A stretch of 64,000 nucleotides of DNA from positions 2,108,001 through 2,172,000 of the forward strand of contig NZ_JADZGI010000001.1 in the NCBI RefSeq assembly GCF_015865035.1. The letters run 5' to 3'. This document shows positions 34,094 to 42,129 of this stretch, piece by piece. The notes beneath the pieces are model-generated. The model did no database searches. It worked only from the letters and a program-made list of their open reading frames with translations, and had not been told where the DNA came from. The stretch's first letter is position 1, and every line of letters starts with the position of its first letter. Position numbers and translations under genes: made by a program. The stretch comes from Novosphingobium aureum (GTDB lineage Bacteria > Pseudomonadota > Alphaproteobacteria > Sphingomonadales > Sphingomonadaceae).

Positions 34094-35713
34094 ATGTCCG
34101 ACGCTGCTACTCTTACCGCGATTGCCCCTTGCCCCTCCGATCTTCGCGCCAGCTTCGAAGCGATCGTCGGTGCCGAGCACGTAAGCACCGACGAGGCGCG
34201 CCTGCGCCTGCTCAGCGAGGACATCTGGTCGCGCGGCGAGCACGTCGCGATGCTTGCCGTTGCCCCCGGCTCGAGCGCCGAGCTCGCCGCAGTGGTCAAG
34301 GCCGCGCACGAGGCCGGGATCGCCCTCGCCCCACGCGGCGCCGGGATGAGCTATACAGGCTCCTACCTCCCTGCGACCGACAACACCGTCACCATCGACA
34401 CCACCCGCATGGACAAGGTCCTGCGCATCAGCCCCGAGGACATGACCGTCACGGTGGAGGCCGGCTGCACCTGGCTCGCGCTTAACGAAGCGCTCAAGGA
34501 GCACGGCCTGCGCACCCCGTTCTGGGGCCCGATGTCCGGCATCTACTCGACCATCGGCGGGGGCCTCTCGCAGCTCAACGCGATGTTCGGTGCAGGCCAC
34601 CATGGCACCTCGAGCGAGAGCGTTATCGCGCTCAAGATGATCATGGCCGATGGCCGCACCTTCACCACCGGTGCGCGCGGCCCCGACGGTGACAGCCCGT
34701 TCTATCGTCACTTCGGCCCCGATCTCGTGGGCCTGTTCTGCGGCGACTCCGGCACCATGGGGATCAAGGCCGAGATCACCATGCGCCTCATGCGCCTGCC
34801 CCAGTTCGAACAATCGGCCTCGTTCTCGTTCAAGACCGGCCCGGCCATGCTCGAGGCGCTGGGCGAGATGACGCGCGCAGGTATCGCTGCGGAAAGCTGC
34901 GGGTTCGATCCGGGCCTCACCAAGGTGCGCATGAAGCGCATGTCGATGGCGAGCGACGTCAAGACGCTGGGCAAGGTGATCAGCAAGGAGAAGTCGATCG
35001 GCAAGGGGCTGCTGGCCGCAGCAAAGATCGCGATGGGCGGCCGCAACTTCATTCCCGAGGAGGAATATCCGCTTCACATCACCGCCGAGGGTCGCTGCAA
35101 GGAAGCGGTCGCGGCCGACATCGCCACTGCACGCGAGATTGCTGCGAAGTTCGACGGCATCGAGATCGAGAACTCCATCGCCAAGATCATCCGCGCCATG
35201 CCCTTCCCTGCGCCCAATTCGATCCTCGGTCCCGAGGGAGAGAGCTGGATCCCGGTCCACGGCCAGTTCTCGCTTTCGACCGCACCCAAGGCCTTCGCCG
35301 AGATCCGCGCCTACTTCGACGAGATGGAAGCCGCATTCGATGCCAACGGCATTTCCTGCGGCTTCCTGATCTCCTCGATGTCGACCAACGCGATCATCAT
35401 CGAACCGGTCATGTTCTGGCCCGAGGGCTATCGCCCGATCCACGAATCGATGATCGAGCCCGACCACATGAAGCGCCTCAAGCAGCTTGGTGCGCATCCC
35501 GAGGCGACCCGCATCGTCAGCGAAGCCCGCGACAAGGTGAAGGAGATTGCGCGCAAGTACGGTGCGGGCCACTTCCAGATCGGGCGCTCCTATGCCTATC
35601 GCGACCGCCAGGACCCGGCCTTCCTCGCCGTGCTCGACGCGGTCAAGCAGGTGATGGACCCGAAGGCACTGTTCAATCCCGGCGGCCTCGGCTTCCCCGG
35701 ACAAGAGAACTGA
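34094..35713 (+). CDS. FAD-linked oxidase, GlcD/PCMH type
   Basis: A 539-residue flavoprotein. The PCMH-type FAD domain (LAPRGAGMSYTGSYLP, VTVEAGCTWLALNEAL, TIGGGLSQLNAMFGAGHHG) occupies residues 50-240, and a cap/substrate domain follows with the C-terminal FAD_oxidase_C ending PKALFNPGGLGFPGQ. Relatives oxidise 2-hydroxy acids (glycolate, D-lactate) or benzylic alcohols. The ATG at 34094 follows AGGAAG. A 138-base gap separates it from the previous gene, so an internal promoter is possible. Confidence 0.88.
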   Translation: MSDAATLTAIAPCPSDLRASFEAIVGAEHVSTDEARLRLLSEDIWSRGEHVAMLAVAPGSSAELAAVVKAAHEAGIALAPRGAGMSYTGSYLPATDNTVTIDTTRMDKVLRISPEDMTVTVEAGCTWLALNEALKEHGLRTPFWGPMSGIYSTIGGGLSQLNAMFGAGHHGTSSESVIALKMIMADGRTFTTGARGPDGDSPFYRHFGPDLVGLFCGDSGTMGIKAEITMRLMRLPQFEQSASFSFKTGPAMLEALGEMTRAGIAAESCGFDPGLTKVRMKRMSMASDVKTLGKVISKEKSIGKGLLAAAKIAMGGRNFIPEEEYPLHITAEGRCKEAVAADIATAREIAAKFDGIEIENSIAKIIRAMPFPAPNSILGPEGESWIPVHGQFSLSTAPKAFAEIRAYFDEMEAAFDANGISCGFLISSMSTNAIIIEPVMFWPEGYRPIHESMIEPDHMKRLKQLGAHPEATRIVSEARDKVKEIARKYGAGHFQIGRSYAYRDRQDPAFLAVLDAVKQVMDPKALFNPGGLGFPGQEN

Positions 35714-35723
35714 GGACACAGTG

Positions 35724-36761
35724 ATGTCCGAAGCCGAGACCTACCGCGCGATCCGCCTCGAACGGATCGCGCCCAGCTTCCGCGAGGGATGCGAGATCGT
35801 CAAGTTGCCCCGCCTCGCGCCGGGCCCGGGCGAGATTCGCGTGCGCAACCTTCATTGCGGCGTGAACGGCATCTTCGACACCCAGATCGCGCGTGACGCA
35901 GTCGATTACGTCAAGATCGCCCTGCCCACCTTCACCGGGGTCGAGGCCATCGGCGTGGTCGAGGAAGTCGGCGAAGGCGTCACTGGCTTCGTGCCCGGCG
36001 ATGCTGCCGTCTCGGTACGGTTCACCGGTGGCTACCGCGAGGAGAACACCGCGCCCGAGAGCGCCTTCGTCAAGGTGCCCGAGGCGACGCGCGAATACCT
36101 CGCGCTATCCTCGACCGGTGTTTCGGCACATGTCGCGCTCTACCATATCGGTGCGCTGAGGCCGGGCGAAACCGTGGCGATCTCCGCTGCTGCGGGAGGC
36201 CTTGGCCACTTCCTCGTGCAGCTTGCCGTGCTGCGCGGCTGTCGCGTCGTCGCCGTCGCGGGCGGACCGGAAAAGTGTGCCTTCGTGAAGTCGCTCGGCG
36301 CCGAGCGGGTGATCGACTACAAGAGCGAGGATGTCGCGCAGGTGCTCGATGCCGAGTACCGCGATGCGCTCGATGTCGCGGTCGATACGGTCAGCGGTTC
36401 GATCTACGATGCCTTTCTCGCCAACCTCGCCAATCACGGCAGGCTGGTCGTTGGCGGCGCGGCGTCCGATCTCGAGGGCAAGCCCGAGATCGTCAACGCT
36501 CCGCGCATCGCGCACGCCATCTACTACAAGAGCGCATCTGTGCGCGGCTTCATGAACGGGCTGCTCACCGAGCACTGGCCCGCTGCGCGCGAGGAACTGT
36601 TTTCTCTCTACCAGTCGGGCAAGATTGCCGTGCGCTTCGACGCGCCGGATTTCGTCGGTATCGAGGGTGTCTTCGACGCGGTCGAGCGCCTGCTCTCGGG
36701 CCGCTCGAGCGGCAAGGTCGTCGTCGATCTCGCCGCGCCGCCCAGCAGCAATCCAGAATGA
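35724..36761 (+). CDS. MDR-superfamily zinc-independent reductase
   Basis: A 345-residue medium-chain reductase related to prostaglandin reductase 3 / ZADH2-type enoyl reductases. The coenzyme loop is AISAAAGGLGHFLVQLA and the substrate side contains GVNGIFDTQIARD. The zinc cysteines are missing. ATG 35724 has GAGGA eight bases upstream; a GTG one codon before is the alternative. Reduction of an enone or enoyl intermediate is the family expectation. It overlaps the LeuC-like start, so reduction and hydration steps are expressed together. Confidence 0.87.
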   Translation: MSEAETYRAIRLERIAPSFREGCEIVKLPRLAPGPGEIRVRNLHCGVNGIFDTQIARDAVDYVKIALPTFTGVEAIGVVEEVGEGVTGFVPGDAAVSVRFTGGYREENTAPESAFVKVPEATREYLALSSTGVSAHVALYHIGALRPGETVAISAAAGGLGHFLVQLAVLRGCRVVAVAGGPEKCAFVKSLGAERVIDYKSEDVAQVLDAEYRDALDVAVDTVSGSIYDAFLANLANHGRLVVGGAASDLEGKPEIVNAPRIAHAIYYKSASVRGFMNGLLTEHWPAAREELFSLYQSGKIAVRFDAPDFVGIEGVFDAVERLLSGRSSGKVVVDLAAPPSSNPE

Positions 36762-38143
36762 GGTCCATGCCCAGTACCCTTTTCGAGAAAATCTGGCAGG
36801 CGCATTGCGTCGATACGATGCCGAGCGGCTCCGCGCTCGTCGCGATCGACCGCGTCTTCCTGCATGAACGCACTGGCGCCGCGGCGCTCAAGTCGATGGC
36901 CGCGGCAGGCCGTCCGGTCCGCGATCCCGCGCGCGTCTTCGCGGTGATGGACCATATCGTCGACACCCGCATCGGGCGCGGCGACGGGACCCTGATGGAA
37001 GGCGGCTCGGCCTTCATCACCGAGACGCGTGCTGCGGCCCATGCTGCCGGCATCACCCTGTTCGACGTCAACGATCCCGATCAGGGCATCACGCATGTGA
37101 TCTCGCCCGAACTGGGCATCGTGCTGCCGGGTGTGACCCTCGTCGCCCCCGACAGCCATACCTGCACGCAAGGCGCATTGGGCGCCCTCGCCTGGGGTAT
37201 CGGCTCGAGCGAGGCAGAGCACGCCATGGCGACCGGCGTGCTGCGGCTCGACAAGCCCCGGACCATGCGCGTCACCTTCACCGGAAAGCTCGCTGCGGGC
37301 GTCACCGCCAAGGACATGGCCCTCGCCCTCATCGCGGCGCACGGCGCGGGCGGCGGCGCAGGCCATGCGGTCGAGTTCGCGGGCGAGGCGGTCGAGGCAC
37401 TCGACATCGAGGCGCGCATGACCTTGTGCAACATGGCGACCGAATTCTCGGCCATGGCCGGCTTCATCGCGCCTGATGCCAAGACCTTCGCATACCTCGC
37501 TGGGCGCCGCTATGCCCCCGCGAACTTCGACGATCCCTACTGGAAGACGCTCAGGTCGGACGAAGGTGCAACCTTCGATACCGAGATCGTGATCGATGCG
37601 GCCTCGCTGGCCCCGATGGTCAGCTGGGGCACCAGCCCTCAGCATTCGATGCCGATTGACGGCGCGGTACCGCAGGGCCCCGAGCGCGCGCACCGGTACA
37701 TTGACCTCGCACCGGGCGCGGCGATGCTCGGCACGCCCATCGACGTGGCCTTCATCGGTTCGTGCACCAACGCGCGCCTCTCCGACCTTCGCCGCGCTGC
37801 CGCGCTGGTGAAGGGCCACAGGGTCGCCGACACGATCAGGAAGGCGATGGTCGTGCCGGGCAGCTCTGCGGTCAAGCGCGCCGCCGAAGCCGAGGGGCTG
37901 GACACGATTTTCACCGAGGCCGGGTTCGAATGGCGCGCGAGCGGGTGCTCGCTGTGCTTCTTCGCGGGCGGCGAACGCTTCCCCGAAGGCAGCCGCACAA
38001 TCAGCTCGACCAACCGCAATTTCGAAGGTCGTCAGGGACCGGGCATCCGCACCCATATTGCGAGCCCCGAAACCGTGATCGCGAGCGCTGTCGCGGGTGT
38101 CATCGCCGACCCGCGCGAGCTGGCCAGGGAGAGCGCGCAGTGA
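36758..38143 (+). CDS. LeuC-type hydro-lyase large subunit (aconitase superfamily)
   Basis: A 461-residue large subunit of an isopropylmalate-isomerase-type hydro-lyase. Substrate and cluster motifs are present: MDHIVDT, VAPDSHTCTQGALGALAWGIGSSE, and three cluster cysteines in GSCTNARLSDLR and SGCSLCFF. Variation from canonical LeuC (for example CSLCFFAGGE instead of the CSMCLGMN-type sequence) and a catabolic context argue against leucine synthesis. Relatives hydrate citraconate or dimethylmaleate. ATG 36758 overlaps the reductase stop; ATG 36767 is also possible. It is coupled to the LeuD-like gene. Confidence 0.9.
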   Translation: MRSMPSTLFEKIWQAHCVDTMPSGSALVAIDRVFLHERTGAAALKSMAAAGRPVRDPARVFAVMDHIVDTRIGRGDGTLMEGGSAFITETRAAAHAAGITLFDVNDPDQGITHVISPELGIVLPGVTLVAPDSHTCTQGALGALAWGIGSSEAEHAMATGVLRLDKPRTMRVTFTGKLAAGVTAKDMALALIAAHGAGGGAGHAVEFAGEAVEALDIEARMTLCNMATEFSAMAGFIAPDAKTFAYLAGRRYAPANFDDPYWKTLRSDEGATFDTEIVIDAASLAPMVSWGTSPQHSMPIDGAVPQGPERAHRYIDLAPGAAMLGTPIDVAFIGSCTNARLSDLRRAAALVKGHRVADTIRKAMVVPGSSAVKRAAEAEGLDTIFTEAGFEWRASGCSLCFFAGGERFPEGSRTISSTNRNFEGRQGPGIRTHIASPETVIASAVAGVIADPRELARESAQ

Positions 38144-38745
38144 CCCCCTTCACTACCCTCACCTCGGTTGCCGTGCCGATCCTGCGCGACAACGTCGACA
38201 CCGACGCGATCATCCCGAGCCGCGAGATGAAGAGCACCGGGCGTACCGGCCTTGCCGAAGGCCTCTTCGCGCCATGGCGCTACAGCGATGTTGCCGCACG
38301 CACCCCCGATCCCAGCTTCGAGCTCAACATGCCCGAGGCCAGGGGCGGACAGGTGATCCTGGGCGGCGCCAACTTCGGCTGCGGGTCGAGCCGCGAGCAC
38401 GCGGTCTGGGCGCTGGTCGAGTACGGCATCCGCTGCGTCATCGCCGAGAGCTTCGCGCCGATCTTCCGCGCCAACTGCATCCGCAACGGCGTGCTTCCGA
38501 TCACCCTGCCCCGTGCCGATGTCGATGCGCTGGCCTGGCAGGAGATCACGGTAGACCTGCCCGCGCAGACGGTCACGGCCGGAGAGACCACGCACAGCTT
38601 CACGATCGAGGACGAGCCGCGCACGATGCTGCTCGAAGGCCTCGACGTGATCGACCTCACATTGAAGGCCCTGCCCGCCATCGAGGCATGGACCGACGCC
38701 GACCGCACGGCGCGTCCCTGGGTCTATCTAGAGAAGACCGCATGA
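38140..38745 (+). CDS. LeuD-type hydro-lyase small subunit
   Basis: The swivelling small subunit for the preceding gene. Its 201 residues include NVDTDAIIPSREMKSTGRTGLAEGLF and the active-site segment GANFGCGSSREHAVWAL. The start is GTG, overlapping the LeuC-like stop by four bases, and the stop overlaps the HMG-CoA-lyase-like gene. Together the pair should add or remove water on an unsaturated dicarboxylate; maleate, citraconate or dimethylmaleate would all fit the neighbouring genes, but specificity is not visible. Confidence 0.92.
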   Translation: MTPFTTLTSVAVPILRDNVDTDAIIPSREMKSTGRTGLAEGLFAPWRYSDVAARTPDPSFELNMPEARGGQVILGGANFGCGSSREHAVWALVEYGIRCVIAESFAPIFRANCIRNGVLPITLPRADVDALAWQEITVDLPAQTVTAGETTHSFTIEDEPRTMLLEGLDVIDLTLKALPAIEAWTDADRTARPWVYLEKTA

Positions 38746-39662
38746 CCGAAATTCTCATTTCCGAAGTCGGCCCGCGTGACGGCCTGCAGTCGATCAAGCA
38801 GGTGATGCCGCTCGAAGCCAAGAAGGCCTGGATCGCTGCCGAGGCCGCCGCGGGCGTCAAGGAGATCGAGGTCGGCAGTTTCGTGCCCCCCAAGCTCCTC
38901 CCTCAGATGGCTGACACGCCTGAACTGGTGGAGTTCGCCAAGGGCATCGAAGGCCTCAACGTGGTCGCGCTCGTCCCCAACGCGCGCGGTGCGGAAAACG
39001 CGGCGAAGGCGGGCGTTCACGGCATGTCGATCCCCTTCTCGCTGAGCGAGACGCACTCGATCCGCAACGTAAAGAAGGACCACCCCGCGATGCTCGCCGA
39101 GATCGCGAAGGTGGCAGAAATTGCGAAGGATGCCGGGATCCACTTCGCGGTGGGTCTCTCGACCGCGTTCGGCTGTACCATCGAGGGCGCGGTTCCCGAA
39201 GACACCGTGGTGCGCCTTGCCGTCGCGGCCGCCGAAGCGGGTGGGCAGGAATTCAGCCTTTCGGACACCACCGGCTATGCCGACCCTGCACAGGTCAAGC
39301 GGCTCGTGCGCAAGGTCAAGGCCGCCGTCGGCGATGACATGCTCACCACGCTGCACCTGCACAATACGCGCGGCCTTGGCCTCGCCAACGCGCTGGCGGG
39401 CCTGGAAGAAGGGATCACCACGATCGATTCCTCGCTCGGCGGCCTTGGCGGCTGCCCTTATGCGCCGGGCGCCTCGGGCAATCTAGTCACCGAGGACCTC
39501 GTGCTGATGCTCAATTCGATGGGTTACGACACCGGCATCGATCTGGAAAAACTGCTCGAAGTGCGGTCGATCCTGACCGAGGCGCTTCCCGGCGAGCCGC
39601 TTTACGGCTTCACGCCCGATGCAGGTCCGATGCTGGACTACAAGGAAAGGATTGCGCGATGA
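38742..39662 (+). CDS. HMG-CoA-lyase-family lyase
   Basis: A DRE-TIM-type lyase of 306 residues. It has the substrate/metal motif ISEVGPRDGLQ, metal-binding HLHNTRG, and the catalytic cysteine loop GGLGGCPYAPGASGN. Members split 3-hydroxy-3-methylacyl-CoA esters by a retro-Claisen reaction to acetyl-CoA plus a keto acid. Its direct coupling to a class III CoA-transferase suggests that the dicarboxylate made by the LeuCD-like hydratase is activated and then cleaved here, for example citramalyl-CoA-like to pyruvate and acetyl-CoA. That substrate is inference. Confidence 0.92.
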   Translation: MTEILISEVGPRDGLQSIKQVMPLEAKKAWIAAEAAAGVKEIEVGSFVPPKLLPQMADTPELVEFAKGIEGLNVVALVPNARGAENAAKAGVHGMSIPFSLSETHSIRNVKKDHPAMLAEIAKVAEIAKDAGIHFAVGLSTAFGCTIEGAVPEDTVVRLAVAAAEAGGQEFSLSDTTGYADPAQVKRLVRKVKAAVGDDMLTTLHLHNTRGLGLANALAGLEEGITTIDSSLGGLGGCPYAPGASGNLVTEDLVLMLNSMGYDTGIDLEKLLEVRSILTEALPGEPLYGFTPDAGPMLDYKERIAR

Positions 39663-40852
39663 GCGCTGAGACGAACGGCGCGCCGACGCCGCTGGCCGGG
39701 ATCACGGTCATCGAATTCACGCACATGGTCATGGGCCCCACGGTCGGCCACATCCTCGCCGGGCTCGGCGCGGAGGTGATCCGCATCGAACCCATCGGCG
39801 GAGACCGCACCCGCAAGCTGCTGGGTTCGGGCTCGGGCTACTTCCCGATGTACAATCGCGGCAAGCAGTCGATCTGCCTCGATCTCAAGAGCGACGACGG
39901 CATCGCGGTTGCCAAGGACCTTTGCGCCAAGGCAGATATCCTCGTCGAGAACTTTCGCCCCGGCGCACTCGACCGCCTCGGCCTCTCCTACGAGACGCTG
40001 GCCGAGACCAATCCGGGCATCATCTACTGCTCGGAAAAAGGCTTCTTGCCCGGCCCTTACGAAGAGCGCACCGCGCTCGATGAAGTGGCGCAGATGATGG
40101 GCGGTCTCGCCTACATGACCGGCCCTCCGGGGCGCCCCTTGCGCGCAGGGTCCAGCGTCGTCGACGTGACCGGCGGCATGTTCGGCGTGATCGGCGTGCT
40201 TGCAGCGCTCGAGGAACGCCACCGCACCGGCAAGGGCCAGAAGGTCGTCGCCAGCCTGTTCGAGACCACGATCTACCTCGTCGGCCAGCACATGGCGCAG
40301 TTCGCGGTGACCGGCAAGGCGGCGAGCCCGATGCCCGCGCGCATATCGGCCTGGGCGATCTACGACGTGTTCGAGACCAGGGACGAACCGGTCTTCATCG
40401 GTGTCGTCTCGGACGTGCTGTGGGAGAAGTTCTGCCGCGTGTTCCAGCTCGACGATCTCTGGGCGGACGAGAGCATCCGCACCAACAACGAGCGCGTGAA
40501 GGCCCGTGATCGCATCCTGCCGCAGGTGCGCGAGATGTTCGCCGGCATGACCCGCGACGAGATCGTCGCCATGCTCGAGGGGACCGGCCTTCCCTTTGCG
40601 CCGATCGGTCGTCCCGAGGACATGTTCGACGATCCCCAGCTCGCCGAAGGCGGGCTCGAGGACGTCACGCTCGATAGTGGCGAGCAGACCCGCCTGCCCA
40701 CCATCCCGCTGCAGATGGGCGGAAAGCGCCCCGGCTCGCACGTAACCTTGCCCAGTGCCGGGCAGGACAGCCGCGCGGTGCTTGCAGCACTGGGGTACAG
40801 CGACGAACGCATTGCCGCGCTGACGAGTTCGGGCGCGGTCGGAACTGCCTGA
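39659..40852 (+). CDS. Class III CoA-transferase (CaiB/BaiF family)
   Basis: A 397-residue family III CoA-transferase with the N-terminal GPTVGHILAGLGAEVIRIEP, the substrate/CoA segment VENFRPGALDRLGLSYE and the catalytic-Asp region RAGSSVVDVTGGMFG. These enzymes move CoA from a donor such as succinyl-CoA to a carboxylic acid. It overlaps the lyase gene and is the last gene of the nine-gene operon that begins at 30968; a strong terminator follows. It most likely supplies the CoA ester for the lyase. Confidence 0.92.
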   Translation: MSAETNGAPTPLAGITVIEFTHMVMGPTVGHILAGLGAEVIRIEPIGGDRTRKLLGSGSGYFPMYNRGKQSICLDLKSDDGIAVAKDLCAKADILVENFRPGALDRLGLSYETLAETNPGIIYCSEKGFLPGPYEERTALDEVAQMMGGLAYMTGPPGRPLRAGSSVVDVTGGMFGVIGVLAALEERHRTGKGQKVVASLFETTIYLVGQHMAQFAVTGKAASPMPARISAWAIYDVFETRDEPVFIGVVSDVLWEKFCRVFQLDDLWADESIRTNNERVKARDRILPQVREMFAGMTRDEIVAMLEGTGLPFAPIGRPEDMFDDPQLAEGGLEDVTLDSGEQTRLPTIPLQMGGKRPGSHVTLPSAGQDSRAVLAALGYSDERIAALTSSGAVGTA

Positions 40853-40871
40853 CACGGACCGCTCCCGAAGC

Positions 40872-40915
40872 AAAAAAGGGCCCCGGTGCAGCGCTGCACC
40901 GGGGCCCCTTTTTTG
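40872..40915. terminator. Strong bidirectional rho-independent terminator
   Basis: The A6 run at 40872-40877 and GGGCCCCGGTGCAGC pair with GCTGCACCGGGGCCCC and a T6 run ending near 40914, with one bulged base. It ends the rightward nine-gene operon and can work in both directions. Confidence 0.93.
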
Positions 40916-40953
40916 CGCAACATTCGCAGCACCATCGCTCGCTCGGAATGCAG

Positions 40954-40989
40954 GCAAAAAAAGGGGCGACCCTTGCGAGCCGCCCCTTT
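40954..40989 (-). terminator. Rho-independent terminator of the leftward operon
   Basis: On the minus strand AAAGGGGCG pairs with CGCCCCTTT (arms 40960-40968 and 40981-40989), and a T7 run follows at 40962-40956. It ends the membrane-protein gene at 41046. Confidence 0.88.
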
Positions 40990-41045
40990 CCTCCTGCGAT
41001 TGTCCGTTTTTCAGAACATCGACTTTCCGCGAAGACGGTGGCCGT

Positions 41046-41723
41046 TCAGAACGGCTTGACCGTGCCGAGGAAGCAGATGCCGGCAATCGTGATCCAGTAT
41101 ACATAGGCCATCATGCGACCATAGAGGAATTCGCGCTCGAGCGCCGCCTCTTCCTTGGGGTTGGGCCCCTCGGCCAGACGACGGAAGCGCACCGTCCACA
41201 GGCGCATGATCCAGCGCAGGCCAAGTCCGATGCACAGCGTGAAGCCGTAGAGCGTCAGCTTGGTCGCATACCAGCGCATGCCCTCGCCCGCCTCGAGCGG
41301 ACCATGGCCCAGCAGCGAGGAGATGCCGACGATGAAGATTGCGGGGATCAGCACCCAGCGGATCTTCTCGTCGAGCTTGGTCAGGGTCACGCCGATGTCG
41401 GTCTCGCGCTTGATGAAGGCGGCCCAGCAGAGCCCCAGCCAGCAGGCGACGAAGATCCACATCGCCGTCAGGAAACCGCCACCGTAGGGCTGCAGGCCGT
41501 AGATGTGCCCCATGTGCAGACCCAGCGGCAACAGCGTGATGATGCCGGTGCGTGCAAGAATGTCGATGCGGTAGGCCGTCTCCATGTGGCGACGGCGCTC
41601 CTCCATCGAGAGCTTGCGGTTGATGATATTGTAGCTCGTCTGGAAGACGCCCCATTCGCCGCCAAGCCAGTAGACCATGGCGACGATGTGGACCCAGCGA
41701 AGCACCAGTACTTCTTCAATCAC
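41046..41723 (-). CDS. Integral membrane protein, paralogue of 25914-26576
   Basis: A 225-residue protein with about five hydrophobic helices. The first contains LRWVHIVAMVYWLGGEWGVF and aligns with HILIPIYWLGGDLGAF of the other copy. Charged loops hold RKLSMEERRRHMETAYRID and a C-terminal EEAALEREFLYGR. Its gene is third in the methyltransferase(copy 2)-partner operon and is closed by a terminator. Because the paralogue also sits in the operon next to methyltransferase copy 1, the membrane protein may belong to the same functional module. Family and function are not recognised with confidence. Confidence 0.78.
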   Translation of the reverse strand: MIEEVLVLRWVHIVAMVYWLGGEWGVFQTSYNIINRKLSMEERRRHMETAYRIDILARTGIITLLPLGLHMGHIYGLQPYGGGFLTAMWIFVACWLGLCWAAFIKRETDIGVTLTKLDEKIRWVLIPAIFIVGISSLLGHGPLEAGEGMRWYATKLTLYGFTLCIGLGLRWIMRLWTVRFRRLAEGPNPKEEAALEREFLYGRMMAYVYWITIAGICFLGTVKPF

Positions 41724-41754
41724 GACTATCCCCTTTCAATAGGGGGAGCCGCCC

Positions 41755-42129
41755 CTAAGCCGATGCGCTTGCCGGTGCGGAGAGCCGATCCACCCAGTCG
41801 GTGACGGGCGGGTCGGGATTCTCCATGGCCTCGACTTCCTGCTGGAAGCCGCGCATGACGCGGGCGATATACGCCCTCATGGCATTTCCCCGTTCCTCAC
41901 CGGCCTCGCGGTCCGGTGCGTAGGTTTCGAGCGCGGCCCGATCGAGCGAGCCCCCCTTGTCGAGGAGGCGTTCGAGCGTATCGAGGCGCTCACGCGTCGC
42001 TGCCAGTTCGGCGGTGAGCGCGAGCGTCAGCGAATAGAGGCGGTCAACGGCCATCTCGTCGAAATAGGCCGGTCGCCCGCCCTTGGCGCGTGCTCCCGAA
42101 CGTGCGATCCAGTCGATATCCTGCGTCAT
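41755..42129 (-). CDS. Small helical partner of the methyltransferase (copy 2)
   Basis: A 124-residue charged helical protein related to that at 32197. Shared features are RPAYFDE near residue 20, LALTAELAATRERLDTLERLL as a predicted coiled coil, YAPDREAGEERG, and YIARVMRGFQQEVEAM near the end. Its ATG overlaps the stop of methyltransferase copy 2, as in the first locus. Repeated coupling of the same two protein types in opposite orientations of the island argues for an obligate pair. No known domain is recognised. Confidence 0.75.
   Translation of the reverse strand: MTQDIDWIARSGARAKGGRPAYFDEMAVDRLYSLTLALTAELAATRERLDTLERLLDKGGSLDRAALETYAPDREAGEERGNAMRAYIARVMRGFQQEVEAMENPDPPVTDWVDRLSAPASASA

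Noticed and set aside
32501..35719. Minus-strand open frame of over 1000 codons
   Set aside because: It is antisense to two recognisable flavoprotein genes; high GC produces such long shadow frames here.
36758..38745. LeuC/LeuD genes as leucine biosynthesis
   Set aside because: They are fused by overlaps into a catabolic operon with a reductase, HMG-CoA-type lyase and CoA-transferase, and no leuA or leuB is near. Catabolic hydratase is more likely, though a dual role is not excluded.
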